The notes below the pieces were generated by a model. The model made no database searches. It was not told where the DNA came from and worked only from the letters and a program-made list of their open reading frames with translations. This document shows positions 45,176 through 58,527 of a stretch of 64,000 bases of DNA, one piece after another. The position numbers and the translations under genes are program-made. The stretch's first letter is position 1. Every line of letters starts with the position of its first letter. Origin of the DNA: Ephydatia muelleri (lineage: Eukaryota; Porifera; Demospongiae; Spongillida; Spongillidae); contig JABACO010000001.1 in assembly GCA_013339895.1 (NCBI GenBank), positions 22,402,996 to 22,466,995 on the forward strand, in the 5' to 3' direction.

Positions 45176-46194
45176 ATCAATGAGAAATTGTATCGAATTT
45201 GATAAAGCACTTTCATGACAGAAAAAAAAACATGTATGGGCATCTGGAACATCTCCTCGGTTGTACATTGTACTTGAGGTGTTTTATAAATTTCCGGAAT
45301 CGTTTTATTTGCTGATTAGCATAAGATCCTCAAAACATAGTATGGACCATGCTTCTATAACCAAACACGTGCACCTTCTAACGCGGATCCAGAGAAGCCC
45401 TATTTAGCGTCCGCCACGATCCAATACCATGCCTCTAACGGCACTTCACAAAATGAGTAGTCGTTGTTACATGCATATACTGATCAGCGTCTTAATTTCC
45501 AGTACGTAATACCTCAAAACATGTTTGGTATGTAAACAACCTTGCTTCCATAACCATACAAGTACACCTTACGTGGAAACCAGACAATCACACAATGAGT
45601 AGCGCTTTTGGAATATGTAATGTAATCATCCTGCAAGACGTACGAGTTGCCTTTGGGCCACATTTACTTTTGTCATCGCTGTTGTACACCTTGATAACTC
45701 TACTCACGAACCTTTGGAACGCCATTTTGCGTGTAGATGGTTGAGCATTGGACCCGTCCGATTCGTCATATAGTATTATAATAATCGATTGCGTGTTGTT
45801 TAGAAATAAAACTCTGGTGGAGAAATAATGGTGATAAGAGGATTTGATTGGTGGACCAAGCATTATAAATCTTGTGAGCAGGATATGTTGAAGCAGATGT
45901 GAGTGCATTTTACTCTGGTATGGAAATATCTGAAGTCATTAAGACACATCAACAACGTGAAGCCCAATTTGTAGCAATACATAAAGTGATAATTTGATTA
46001 TGTTGACTTTGATATAGAAATGAATGCCATTTTTGTAATTTTATATAATTTTTACACTGCCACACTTATGATAGCCGGCCTGTGTGCAAATATGTCAGTA
46101 TTCACATTTTGATGCAGATGTAAACTGGAGGAAAGTATAATTTGACCATTCTGAAATGTGCCTACGTGGTTATCTGATATTGATGTACCTGGCA

Positions 46195-46420
46195 ATGCTG
46201 TGTCCAGCTATGAGCTGGAATGGCCTGCTGTGTCTACGTTTGACAGGATAGAACATTAAATTTATAAAAGTATTGGAGTGACCATGGGGAACATGCCTTT
46301 AAGAGACACTGGCCAAGGCAACAGACAGGTAGTGGTTTCTTACTACAACCCCCAAATGTCTTATAGGTGGTTACAAAACTTCGGTTCCCTTGGAAACCAG
46401 AAACTGGCCTCTTTCTAATT
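46195..46420 (+). pseudogene. Broken copy of the exon at 11252-11001 and 29371-29247
   Basis: Shares GTGTCTACGTTTGACAG and GTGACCATGGGGAACATGCC with the other copies, but the frame is shifted after MSW and the last part is altered (GGTTACAAAACTTCGG). Confidence 0.6.
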
Positions 46421-46572
46421 ACAATTCATATACCAACCAAGCATACTACAATGCATTGCACAATGCCTTATGCGCACATGAGCAGAACTTCATATCAGTT
46501 GCTTTATGAGATTATTCACAGCAATGCACACATATATATTATAATAGTTATAATTACACACACAACACACAC

Positions 46573-46613
<41 letters not shown>

Positions 46614-47104
46614 TGCTCTGCATGGTGCATATGACAGGAATCAGGGATATGCACACATGCATCACATGCATGATCTCCATGTGTCAGAAGAGGGGCTCTA
46701 TCACATTCGCTACAGCTACAGCATGTTGCACATGTGCATTGCAATTCAGTATCAATTATTTAATTAGTGAGAACTGGTGATGAATTGATATATCGGTGAC
46801 AACAAAAGCAGCTGCAAAATATCACCAAGTATTGACCTGATCAGAGACCAGCCCTTCTACAACGATCGTTAAAACAGTCGCGTAGCTGATTATTCCTGGT
46901 CCCAACATCTTCACCGAAGCGAACGGAATTAGGAAATTATAATATGTTACAACTACATGTATTTCGGAAATGTAATATTGAAACCACCTCAAGTACAACC
47001 GAGGGGATGTTCAAGATGCTTTTTTGGTCATGAAAGATCTTTAGCATCTTCAATACTCATTCATTTATAATGAATAATTTTCATGATGCAAGCCCAATAC
47101 AGCG

Positions 47105-47111
47105 TATATAA
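47105..47111 (+). promoter_or_regulatory. TATA box of gene B2
   Basis: TATATAA lies 58-64 bp before the B2 ATG. Further upstream (46996-47050) GGGATGTTCAAGATGC and TCATGAAAG form a block also found upstream of the pseudogene (45228-45265) and B1 (10355-10400), a candidate shared regulatory element. Confidence 0.6.
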
Positions 47112-47168
47112 GCTACGAACCAAGTCATTGTGTTATTTCGTGGTGAAATTGACAAGCAATTCAGGAGA

Positions 47169-47786
47169 ATGCTTTTCTTCGCAGTAGTGGTTTTGCTCTG
47201 CATTGACACAGTCGCATCTGCTTCTACTAATAAGCGAGAAGTCTCTGCACAAAACAAAACACTTGCAGATATCAGGGAAGGTGTCGCTCTCCTTGGAAAC
47301 GTCGCAAACGGATCGAGGGTGGGCATGATTTAAGAGTACATTGATTGAAGCCAATGAATCATACTATTCTTTATACTCACAGCCACTGATGGTGAAAATT
47401 CTTACCAACGAGACTTCTAGCGTACTTTTCGCAGTTTGCCTTTTGAGAAACTATACGTGGTCAAGAAATACCCTTTCCCAGTTGGACTATGATGCTTTGA
47501 TTGCTGTCAAAGATGCTGTTATCAATAGCTCGTGCTCATGGGTAAGTTACATGACATCAAAAGTATGCGTTGGTTAACGCGTTGTGAACATTTTCAGCTG
47601 TCGTCACTTGGTCAATCAATTTTATGTGACAATTTATCAGACTATTGCAGTACAGCGGAAGTGATGATGAAAATTCATAACTGGCTTTACGCCAAACTCG
47701 CAACCAGACTATGTTTGGATTGGATATCCGGTAATCTCGGTGACAACAGAGAGGAATTCAGCAAATTATGTATTCAACAACTGTAG
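47169..47786 (+). CDS. Gene B2: secreted six-Cys glycoprotein, three exons, 165 aa
   Basis: Paralogue of the genes at 10226 and 64000. Exons are 47169-47318 (50 codons), 47383-47541 (53 codons) and 47598-47786 (62 codons plus stop), with GT/AG phase-0 introns of 64 and 56 bp. The signal peptide is MLFFAVVVLLCIDTVASA. The mature chain has six Cys (AVCLL, SSCSW, ILCDN, DYCST, RLCLD, KLCIQ) and N-glycosylation sites NKT, NGS, NET, NYT, NSS and NLS. Exon 1 lacks three residues present in B1 (a GMM insertion in the B1 signal) and the end reads EEFSKLCIQQL. Exon 2 is nearly identical among copies. The frame and sites are intact. Function unknown; extracellular location is inferred from the signal peptide. 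Confidence 0.82.
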
Positions 47787-49034
47787 TTGAAGTCCACACA
47801 ACAGTTTAATTGGTCTTTAATTATTATGATTTATACGTGATTACCGCGTACCGTGCATGCACATCAGGCATTAACAAAATAAATAAATAAACGTGCTGTA
47901 CTAAGTAGCAACCACATCCTTCATTTTTCCCAATGTGTGGTGCACATGGAACGCGGGATAAAGCAGTAAAGTAACCTTATAATGAGGCTGCTACAAAAAC
48001 AAAAAGGAAAAAGTCTGTTGTACAAAGACGGTCGTATACCCAACACTAAACACTACACACGACAGTTTCCACCAAGTACAAATGTAACGGAATTGCACAT
48101 AAGTGAGAAATGAAATAGAGTACTGCATAAAATGCAGGGAAACCTTGATCTGTATATATTGCATGCATTCTGCACGTGTACAGGATATGTTGCATCCATG
48201 AGGGAGAGTTGTGGTTACGAAAGGGATAAAGACATATTAATTACTGTATGTAACCGTTAAACCAAAGATTAATCCTCACACCAAAGAGCGTTAATGCGTT
48301 TCCTGGTTTTTGTATAGCCTACTCTAAATAGGGCAGTTTACTATTTCCTACTTGGCACATCGTTGTCTACACTATTAGTTTTTATTGCATGCCTAGTACG
48401 GGCAGCCATAACGATGCAAATCAATGTATTTAGTGCGTAAGAAGCGATTTGTAAAGGATATTTCTGACTTTATAGAAACACACACACACAAAAAAGAAAT
48501 CATGCGTTAGGTCCTCATCGCGGAAACGATCCCATCTAGTTAGCTATTCATGTAAGTATTGCTTATGCCTAATATTCGAATGTTCTGTGTGTACTACATC
48601 GTATCCATGCAATTATAGTAAGCTTAGTAGCTGGTCTAATGGAAAGTAGATAGGTCAGACGTTTGTACATGATAGTGGCACGAGCCCCCATGGCTTCGAA
48701 GTTGAGAGCACTAATGGTGAAAAAGACTTCCCGGATTCTATAGTAGTGTTAAATCGTTTTTTATAGTGCAAATCATCCGTAATAATAATAATTATATATC
48801 ATGCAGTGCATTGTAAGCACATTTTTCACAGCCACTGCTTGCACTGCAACCCAAATCTCCATTGTTATAACGTGTCTCAAGGAATGAATATAATTACCGC
48901 AACGGCCCCTTCACTCCCCCTATTAAAAAACGCGCCTGTGTTCTGCGCAATTAACAGTCAGGAGAGTCAATTAGTGCACGTGCGCTAATAGGTGCGATTT
49001 ATCATGTGACTTCTACGAGCGGGAAACCGTCCGC

Positions 49035-50995
49035 CTTATCCAGCATCTATACACGTCTGTACATTGAAAACGCATGTAAAGTATTTGATTGTTTTTAAAC
49101 ATTAACGCAGTTGAATTAATTTTTAATGATGCATTCTTTTATTTTTCGCTTTCATTTTGCGAGCAGGAGAATCAACAACAAAATTAATTACTTTTGCTAT
49201 TACGTAATAATATTATTTAGAAGTCTTAATAACATCAAATGTGGGCGCGCCCTTATAGTGCAAATTGGTGCCTGTGTGAGTGGGAGGAGCATGTCGTTGC
49301 TAGTAATGTGCCCTTGGTTCAATACATTTGAATATTTCTTTCATCGGCGTGAACGTGCGCTCGGCCTATTTTCTACGACTGCGTACGTTAACGGTCCGTT
49401 CCTACATCTTGATACCTCATCCCGATATGCGCAATGACACACCACGCGCGCGCGCGCCACATACTCCCAACTCTTTTTGCTGGGGTGCACATTAGAAAGA
49501 ATCACTTTAGCTGATGCTGATTAACCGGGTTGGTCTGTACCCAGGGCAAGAATGGGTTAAATATCTCTAGTTGCTGGTTAGTTGTGTTGTCTGGGTGTGG
49601 TCTGTACCCTGGGCAAGATTGGAATCTATCCACTTGTGTTGCCTGGGTGTTGCCAGTACCCTGGGCAAGAATGGGTTCAAAATCTCTAGCTGCTAGTTAG
49701 TTGTGTTGTCTGGGTGTGGTCTGTTCCCTGGGCAAGACTCCACCTATCTTGTGAAGAAGTAAGTATAATACCGGTATATATGTATTTCCAGGCAACTTAC
49801 ATTTCATTGTCATGCTCATCAAATATAAATTATGAATTAGTTACTCTTGTCATTGTCATTTCTCACAAATATATCAGAATACTAAAAGCCTGCTAAAAGC
49901 CGTTAGCCCTCCCACTCCATCCCCATACTTCTGCCTACACCTAATCAGCAGTATAAAAATAGCAGCAGACATTTATAGTGCATGGTAATATTTTGAGCAA
50001 AGACATCACTTCTCATATAGAGATCAGAATGCTTCCCACCCCACATCCTTCCTGGCCTCCCCTCTCATATATTACCTGTAGGAAATATGCAAACCATTTA
50101 TGTTTTCTATGCATCTGTATTATGCAGGGATGAACTTATATGGTTTATGTGATGAGCCCTGCTGCACATATGTCAGTTATCATTGTTCCTGCATCATCTA
50201 TTGGGGTCCTGCAGGTGGTCTCCTTTAGAACCTCTGTTATCTTGTCCTGACCACATCAGCTGGTATTCTTTTGTAAAGGTCATGGTCTTCCACAACTTGT
50301 AATGAATAGGAAACATGTTCCTAAAGGGGTGGAATTCAGATACAGCTAGGCCGGAAAAAGGCATGCATTTTGTTTTGCTTACATTGCTCTTTAAAGCAAG
50401 AGCTAGTCAAGAAGTCTTGTAGGTGGTTAAATATCTGTAGAAATGGTTCATGAATTGTTAAGCACTGTGTCACATATAATTAACCTTCAGGGATTGCTGG
50501 CCTTTGTACTGCTTCTCTGCGTTTAGCTCGGAGGGCCTCAATTCCAACTTCATGCCAGTAAGCAGAGTCCCGCTTAGTATATGACCTCTTTTCTCTACTA
50601 TAATCCTGCAGCATGTACTCTGTCATCATAATGTCAGCTAGTGCATCCCATCAATTGGTTGATAAGTAGTTTCTTTTTGCATCATCGTTGTGTTTCTCAA
50701 CACCTGAAGTGCATAAATAACTATCAAGAAAGAAGTACAGTGCATTAACTATCTTGACATGAAAATTGTTTTAAAATTCCGTATTGGCATATAATGTTTG
50801 GGACATGGTATACCATTGCATGCATGTAAGGAGTTACATATTTCTTTGGTGACCCTCTTCTTTGATGCTTAAGAAGAGTTCAACCCATTGTTTGGCCTGT
50901 ATAGACAGAATAGAGTAGCATTTCATCCTTATTATATTTGCACACTATAGCTAAACTTACCTTTTGGTGGAATTGATTTGAAGCATTCTGCATGC
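49035..50995. repeat. Block Q, copy 2 (inverted at 62630-60637)
   Basis: Reverse match of 60637-62630, continuous with the Z2/Z3 match, so one duplication of at least 4 kb covers 47000-50995. It contains a (CG)n run at 49445-49458, a tandem repeat at 49533-49738, and the 3' half of the gene at 51160-50480. 49750-50470 has no gene that I can see. Confidence 0.85.
49533..49738. repeat. Tandem repeat, units of about 80 bp
   Basis: CCCTGGGCAAGA and TTGTGTTG-CTGGGTGT alternate, with GAATGGGTT and AATCTCTAG-TGCT recurring, in about two and a half units. The same array is present inverted at 61905-62115. Confidence 0.8.
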
Positions 50996-51160
50996 ATGGG
51001 TGGTGGTGATTCATTAGACAGTATGCTGTATAAATCTTCAAAATCCTTAGGATTCCGTATGCCAACAAGAAGTCATTTGGTGACAAGTGATTTGACTCAG
51101 TACCTCCCATAACTTCACTATTGTTGTGCGCAGGGCACTAGGCAGAGGGATGTCTTTCAT
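50480..51160 (-). CDS. Spliced gene, about 65 codons then in-frame TGA and 56 more
   Basis: Minus-strand exons are 51160-51104 (MKDIPLPSALRTTIVKLWE), 51045-50961 (DFEDLYSILSNESPPPMHAE onward) and 50703-50480 (GVEKHNDDAKRN onward). Introns of 58 and 257 bp have GT/AG ends and phases 0 and 1 that keep one frame. A TGA at 50653-50651 interrupts it, but the same frame stays open to TAA at 50480 through KRDSAYWHEVGIEALRAKRR. The first exon may instead continue upstream (exon ending SLAGESKRKVLK at 51233). Either the TGA is the true end and the rest is 3' UTR, or the gene is damaged. The truncated duplicate at 60637-61149 has the same TGA. The family is not recognised. Confidence 0.5.
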
Positions 51161-51371
51161 CTATGAAGGAAGCAGCTGGTATACACAATGTACATGTATG
51201 ATGAATGTTACTAATGTCAAGTGTATTTGTACCTTAAGAACTTTCCTTTTACTTTCACCAGCTAAAGATGTCAACTCATGACATGAAGTATTTGTGTCAG
51301 ACTTCCATTATTATTATTCTTTTGAGGCGCTTCTCGAGAACTGGTTCCGTATGGTGATCCGATGACTTCAT

Positions 51372-53144
<1,773 letters not shown>

Positions 53145-53275
53145 CACGTGGTAAACATTCTCCAGATCTTTTTCATTTTGCTCATATCTTTGTGGTTGAT
53201 TCATAGTGGTGGTTACCTGCTAAGTAAACTGTTAGCATCTGAATTCAAGTACATGCACACCATCAGCTGATCTGA

Positions 53276-53306
53276 CCCTCCCCCCCCCCCCCCCCCCCCC
53301 CCCCCC
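53276..53306. repeat. Poly-C run of about 30 bases
   Basis: Uninterrupted C except at the borders. Such runs can form G-quadruplexes on the other strand and are error-prone in sequencing. Confidence 0.95.
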
Positions 53307-53366
53307 TTTATTTGTTTTCTTTCTCCCTCGATCGGCCACTATGCAAACAGTGACTGCCATTTATAG

Positions 53367-53946
53367 GATGTCAAACCTAACTTGACTACCGGCATACTGT
53401 AGCGCACCACAAACGTCATCAGAGAGTACATCTACGGTATACGTAGGCCATAAATACTAGGTATGCAGGTCAAGCTATGGTTGTTACGCACATGTACAGC
53501 ACCTATGCACCTGTGGACACATCAATATAGGGTTACTGGATAGTGGGCAAACCACTTACTGTTGATATCTCTTCCTGATGTGGAAAATTGTGATGAGGTT
53601 AATCCCGCCTGCAGCAGTTGCCAGCCAGTTGATAAACATACATTACATCACTGTCACCTTGTGGGTATGGTTAAATGTAGAAAAGATATTCAGCAAGATT
53701 ATCATTGCACAGCTCTTTGCTGACATGCACGACTAAATGCAAAATTCAAGTGCATAATGCTTCGCATGGTCTCACCCAAGGGTCCCATGTACAGTGTGCA
53801 GACAGCACTGAGGTCCCAGTGTTTTGTTGCTCCCCAACACAACCAAACCTTTAGAAAGATACCAGTCCCACACCAATAGATAAGCAAGTACATGACATCA
53901 CTCCTACCCTTAAAACTTCCTTCAGATCAGGAATCATAAGGTTCCA

Positions 53947-53985
<39 letters not shown>

Positions 53986-54057
53986 ATACACACACATCGA
54001 TACACGCACATACGACACACATGCACATACAACACACATGCGTGCATGCACACATGC

Positions 54058-54092
<35 letters not shown>

Positions 54093-54805
54093 CACCACAC
54101 ACACACACACACACACTGGGATTAATATAGGTACTATTCTAAAGAGAGGCTGTAGGGAAATAGCCCCGAACGCTAGATAGACTGACAGTTATATAATGAG
54201 GTTGGCAAATAATGCACACCACTACACCATAAAGTGCTATGTTCTAATGCAGCGATTACACCACATTCTAATACTACATAGTCCTTATTCCACAGAGGCA
54301 TCAGCAGTGGGAGACCATACAATTTGGGAACGTGATGATTTCCAATAGCTATGGTGTCTGGGAGGTCGCTGTCAGCTCCTACTGTACATAAAACTATTGT
54401 GCCGCATCACGTGATTGATGCTGGCCAATATTTGGCTTGTCCCTGTCGCTGTGTCTGTCAGCTTCAAAAATGATATTTTGTATAGAACAACGGAAATGTA
54501 GATACGTACGCAAGGAATTGTAGTTGGTTATGTACTTCGTACCTGGCGATGATCTGGCAAATATATATATGATATCGCAAGCGATACAGCTCTATCCATG
54601 GATCACCCTCGATTCTCAAATACAGATACGGAGCGCTACGAACAACGACTAGCATATTTAGGATGCCAAATGTAACGTGTCTACTGGCACACTGTTGGGC
54701 ATCGCATAAACGTGCACGTACGTGTTATTTTGCGGAGCGAACATGAAGTATGCGGTGCAAAACAGTTAGCTATGGTTGCTACGCACATGTAGAACACCTA
54801 AACAC
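53367..54805. repeat. Diverged duplicate pair 53367-53515 and 54660-54805
   Basis: GGATG-CAAA--TAAC-TG-CTAC-GGCA-ACTGT and GCTATGGTTG-TACGCACATGTA-A-CACCTA occur in order in both places. Between them is a (CA)n tract (53949-54115) and no gene that I can support. An acceptable donor (GCCC/GTAAGT, 54870) follows the second copy, but no exon could be confirmed. Confidence 0.5.
53949..54115. repeat. (CA)n-rich microsatellite
   Basis: CA runs with TA and TG interruptions. Source of spurious Cys/Val ORFs on the minus strand. Confidence 0.95.
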
Positions 54806-54899
54806 TTCAGCTGCAACATACCTGAGTGAGTCTGGTTCAGGGCAAGCGTTTTCCAGCAGTGCTATCGCCCGTAAGTCATGTTCGAACGTCCATTATTCT

Positions 54900-55495
54900 T
54901 ACGTAAATCATTGTGAAGAATTAAAAATGGAGATATCGAGTACCTCAAACACTAAAAGTGACTCAGGAAGTCACAGAAGTAGGCAAAAGAGTGTTGTATG
55001 GTAACAAACACCTGCCTCGATGATCTGGTTAACATAATCCGAAACGAATTTAACCACAACTATCACAGATCCTGAGAAAAATGTACAAACGTCTTGAAAG
55101 AACCCTAATTTTTATCAAATTTCTACAGGTGACTACGGACATGTTGTTCTAGGGCCATGGAAGTCACAGATAGACCGTGAAATTTTTTTATTTCATAAAT
55201 AAAGCATAGCTTATGATGTGCTTCACTGTAATCTTGAACGAATTTTTCATTTCTCTCCTTTCCTGATTTAGGTTGAACAGAAAAGCAGTTTTCTTAATAA
55301 AACAATAAATCAAAATGATTTAACACTACAGGGAATACACAAAACAATAATAAATACACAATATTCAACGAGCCCCTGCAGCGTTAATATGTTTTAATAA
55401 TAAGGGCACTATTTAATATCAAATTTGTGACTTGTAGCCCCGGTCTCCCCTACTTTCATTGTTACATACATTGTTAGTATGCTTTGGTCCAGTTC
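54900..55495. other. No gene seen
   Basis: AT-rich, stops in all frames, no repeat match noticed. Confidence 0.5.
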
Positions 55496-55498
55496 CTG

Positions 55499-55599
55499 CA
55501 CAGCAAAAACATATTGATGCATGTCACTAGAAATCAATAATAGGGCACTCGAAACACGTGTGATCTCTAGTGACGTGCATCAATCTGTTTTTGCTGTGT
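55499..55599. mobile_element. Short foldback element with arms of about 33 bp
   Basis: CACAGCAAAAACATATTGAT and ATGTCACTAGA on the left are mirrored by TCTAGTGACGTGCATCAAT and GTTTTTGCTGTG on the right, with only one or two mismatches, around a centre of about 35 bp. Confidence 0.7.
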
Positions 55600-55982
55600 G
55601 GACTAGGCTATCTGTTGATCTTGATTGGGAAAGGACTGCCCTGAGTCTGGCATCTCATTTCTTTTTTATGAGAAGAAATAACCAGACAATTGACAAGAAC
55701 AAAACATGATACAAAATTTGATGTATAATTTTATCTGATTAGAAAAATTATTATTCCTATCAAGCACACTTAAACAGTATAGAGGTCAACAAAGGAAGGA
55801 AGTGTTCCTCTAATGCATATGGTAGCTGCATTTTTCATTTGTAAAGCTACTGAAAGGCACTGAAGCAGGTTGCTACATGCAATAGGGGTGACATCTAAAC
55901 CTAGCTATCCTTCTAAATACGAGTACTTTGTCGTTTTTTAGATCCTTTGCCTGACTAGCAGCAGCACCTCGATCGTGCCACA

Positions 55983-56029
55983 GTGAACTGTGCTAGGTTA
56001 GAGGGAGCAAATTGCAGAGCTGCCCCCAC

Positions 56030-56066
<37 letters not shown>

Positions 56067-56654
56067 GCTGCCCCCACCACCACCAGCAACAGCAGCAGAG
56101 CTGCCCCACCGCCAGCAGCAGAGCTGCCCCACCGCCAGCAGCAGAGCTGCCCCACCGCCAGCAGCAGAGCTGCCCCCACCACCACCAGCAACAGCAGCAG
56201 AGCTGCCCCACCGCCAGCAGCAGAGCTGCCCCACCGCCAGCAGCAGAGCTGCCCCACCGCCAGCAGCAGAGCTGCCCCACCGCCAGCAGCAGAGCTGCCC
56301 CACCGCCAGCAGCAGAGCTGCCCCACCGCCAGCAGCAGAGCTGCCCCACCGCCAGCAGCAGAGCTGCCCCACCGCCAGCAGCAGAGCTGCCCCACCGCCA
56401 GCAGCAGAAGCAGCAGCTGTAGCACTGCCCCCGCTGCTGCCAGCAGAAGCAGCAGGAGCACTGCTACCTGCACCAGCCCCACCACTGGCACCAGTAGTGG
56501 CACCAGTGCCCCCACCACCACTTCGCCTGCTGCCACCCTGGCTGCTGCCGCCACCACCCGCATGGCTTCCATGGCCGGAACCAGGCTGCCGAGGTCAGAA
56601 ACGAGGCTGGGGGAGAGGAAGAGGACAAGGCAGGGGAACCGTACAGTACATTAA
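55983..56654 (+). CDS. Low-complexity Ser/Ala/Pro/Gln ORF with RG-rich tail (5'-truncated H-type unit)
   Basis: The frame is open through a 24-bp minisatellite, and its C-terminal region is shared with 33440-33799. In the neighbouring frame 56497-56685 the same Pro/Trp stretch and GRGRGQGRGTVQYIKNSY ending appear. Thus two plus-strand frames are open and it is unclear which, if any, is used. No upstream basic-repeat exon is present, so this looks like the 3' part of an H-type unit. A foldback element follows at 56766, as after 33799. Confidence 0.35.
56024..56408. repeat. 24-bp minisatellite (GAGCTGCCCCACCGCCAGCAGCA)n with CAG tract
   Basis: About 13 units, preceded by a (CAG)n run at 56033-56064 and including two CCACCACCACCAGCAACAGC variants. 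The unit length is divisible by three and free of stops, so at least five reading frames stay open across it. Confidence 0.9.
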
Positions 56655-56765
56655 AAACTCATATTCTTACAATTTCAATTATTAAAATTTGTAACCGCCC
56701 TCCCTTCGAAAATGTGTGACTACGTATAAAGACGCGCTACTACGACAGAGGAAAAAACATATGAA

Positions 56766-57044
56766 ACAAGTAAACAAAAACATTCTCTAACGAGAAAGTT
56801 GTTGGTATATAGGATTGACCAATGGTGGTGTAAAAAGCACGGAAACAAGAGTGACAGAAATTAGACTGGAAATATTTAGCACACTAACGCTATAACAGTA
56901 CATGCCTGAGTAATGGGCTAAATATAGGCCTATTTCAATTTTCCAGTGAAATTTCTGTCACTCTTGTTTCCGTGCTTTTTACACCACCATTGGTCAATTA
57001 TATACCAACAACTTTCTCGTTAGAGAATGTTTTTATTTACTTGT
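56766..57044. mobile_element. Foldback element family 2, full copy
   Basis: Near-identical to 33889-34184, including the flank AAACAAGTAAACAAAAACAT. It abuts the end of block X3. Confidence 0.9.
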
Positions 57045-57740
57045 CTAATATTAGTTCTTATCCAAAACCAAGGATGAAGGAAAAAAGCGGAGAAAAACGA
57101 GTCTGGGTACGTCTGCACACTTATAGTTATTTTTATGAACCAATGTCTTATTAAATGGAAAGACACCAAGCAGTTCAAGCATTGTCTACTCATCAGTTCA
57201 TATTGGTTATGGTGTCTATTAATGAGATCAATACTGTATGGAACATACTGTGCTAACAAAACATCCCAATCCAGCGGCATAATACCCTATTTCTAAATAC
57301 GTATGTGCTTGCTACGTACCTACGTGTTCAAATCTTTATAAGCGCTAATAAAACACTTTCTCTTTTATTTTTGAAGTGGGCAACTTCGTCAACAAGTCTC
57401 GTCTGGTCTTCTTGTTTCTTCCCATTGTTCAGTATCTGGTCAGTATAGTTCGGCCTTTTTTTTCTGTGACCCGGAATTTGCTTGGCAAACCCAAAAAGGT
57501 ACAGCTGTAGACTAGATCCCAACCGAAAGGCCACAAACGAAGAAATTAGTGTTAATATGATGGCACTAAATAAAATGAAATGGCGTCTTTCACTACAAGT
57601 AGTCGATCAGTGGATCAGTGGAGTTAGTGATATTCACAGAGTAGGCAGTCTGAGAACGTGTGAGTATCTTTCCATAGTAATAAATAAAATGAAACATATG
57701 ATTGGTGCATGGTCATTTGTAATATATATGTCATATATTG

Positions 57741-58238
57741 ATCACATATACATACATACATACATACATACATACATACATACATACATACATACATACA
57801 TACATACATACATACATACATACATACATACATACATACATACATACATACATACATACATACATACATACATACATACATACATACATACATACATACA
57901 TACATACATACATACATACATACATACATACATACCCTGACACACTGAGACACACTAGCTATGAAAGTTACGATGATGAAATATCCCCCTCCTGAAGGGA
58001 ACATCCTCATCGTAAGAGGAGGGCTCGGGCATTGGCTCGCACAAGAGTCAAATTAAGGCGGCCGTACAGGCTGCAGACAACCTTGGACTTGGGGGAGTTG
58101 GTCCTTGTGGCAAGGTATGATGCGAGCCGTGAAAAAGTGTGCACCGCTTCGCTGCCCCAAGCTCCATATGACTCAGCCACAAGGGGAATACACGTCCACC
58201 CCAACTCGGAACACTTGGCATCATTGGCATAAATAAAT
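57741..58238 (-). mobile_element. LINE 3' end insertion with long (CATA)n tail
   Basis: On the minus strand 58204-58007 encodes GWTCIPLVAESYGAWGSEAV, FSRLASYLATRTNSPKSKVV and SLYGRLNLTLVRANARALLL, the C-terminus of a non-LTR reverse transcriptase ORF. It is followed by the TATG/CATA array at 57741-57935 (about 49 units) as tail. Blocks X1 and X2 lack the insertion, so it arrived after the duplication. The CATA array produces false long ORFs in several frames. Confidence 0.8.
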
Positions 58239-58527
58239 TAATTATTCGTCATTTCACAATGACGTTATAGGCGTTGACTGTGTAAATCATGCGTTGATAG
58301 AAGCAAAATTCCGTTGTGAAATCAATAACTGATTGTGAGCTCCGTTTGCATCCGGCGATAATTATATCTGATACATATATCTATATGCATGTACGTAGCG
58401 GATTCCATGCATAATTATAACAATCATTTAATACAGCAAGTTAAGCAACTGGAGGCACGCATAATAGCGTTCTAATCTAGCAGCTAATGTGTTCATAGTA
58501 GACTCATTGTTTACCGCGCAAGTTATA

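Larger units (their letters stand above)
42003..49035. repeat. Segmental duplication block Z, copy 2 (inverted relative to copy 1; carries gene B2)
   Basis: Reverse complement of 8150-14812. Its left end (42003-42178) contains the minus-strand LINE piece ending KKQKYS. A poly-C/poly-T run at 42880-42909 and a CA run at 46575-46612 are local expansions. It retains the family-B pseudogene (44754-44190) that block Z1 lost and lacks the LINE insertion of Z1. The right part (47000-49035) is also shared with 64000-62630. Confidence 0.85.

Noticed and set aside
47130..47168. Upstream GTG start for gene B2
   Set aside because: It would add charged residues before the signal peptide; the ATG at 47169 directly begins the hydrophobic stretch.
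49126..49437. 103-codon ORF conserved at 62515-62204
   Set aside because: The two copies sit in a young segmental duplication, so conservation is uninformative, and silent and replacement changes look equally frequent. No splice or signal features.
55955..56572. 205-codon minus-strand Leu/Val/Cys ORF
   Set aside because: Shadow of the 24-bp minisatellite; five frames are open there.
57482..58010. ORFs of 120-150 codons with IHTY or MYVC repeats
   Set aside because: They come from the CATA tetranucleotide array, which has no stops in several frames.
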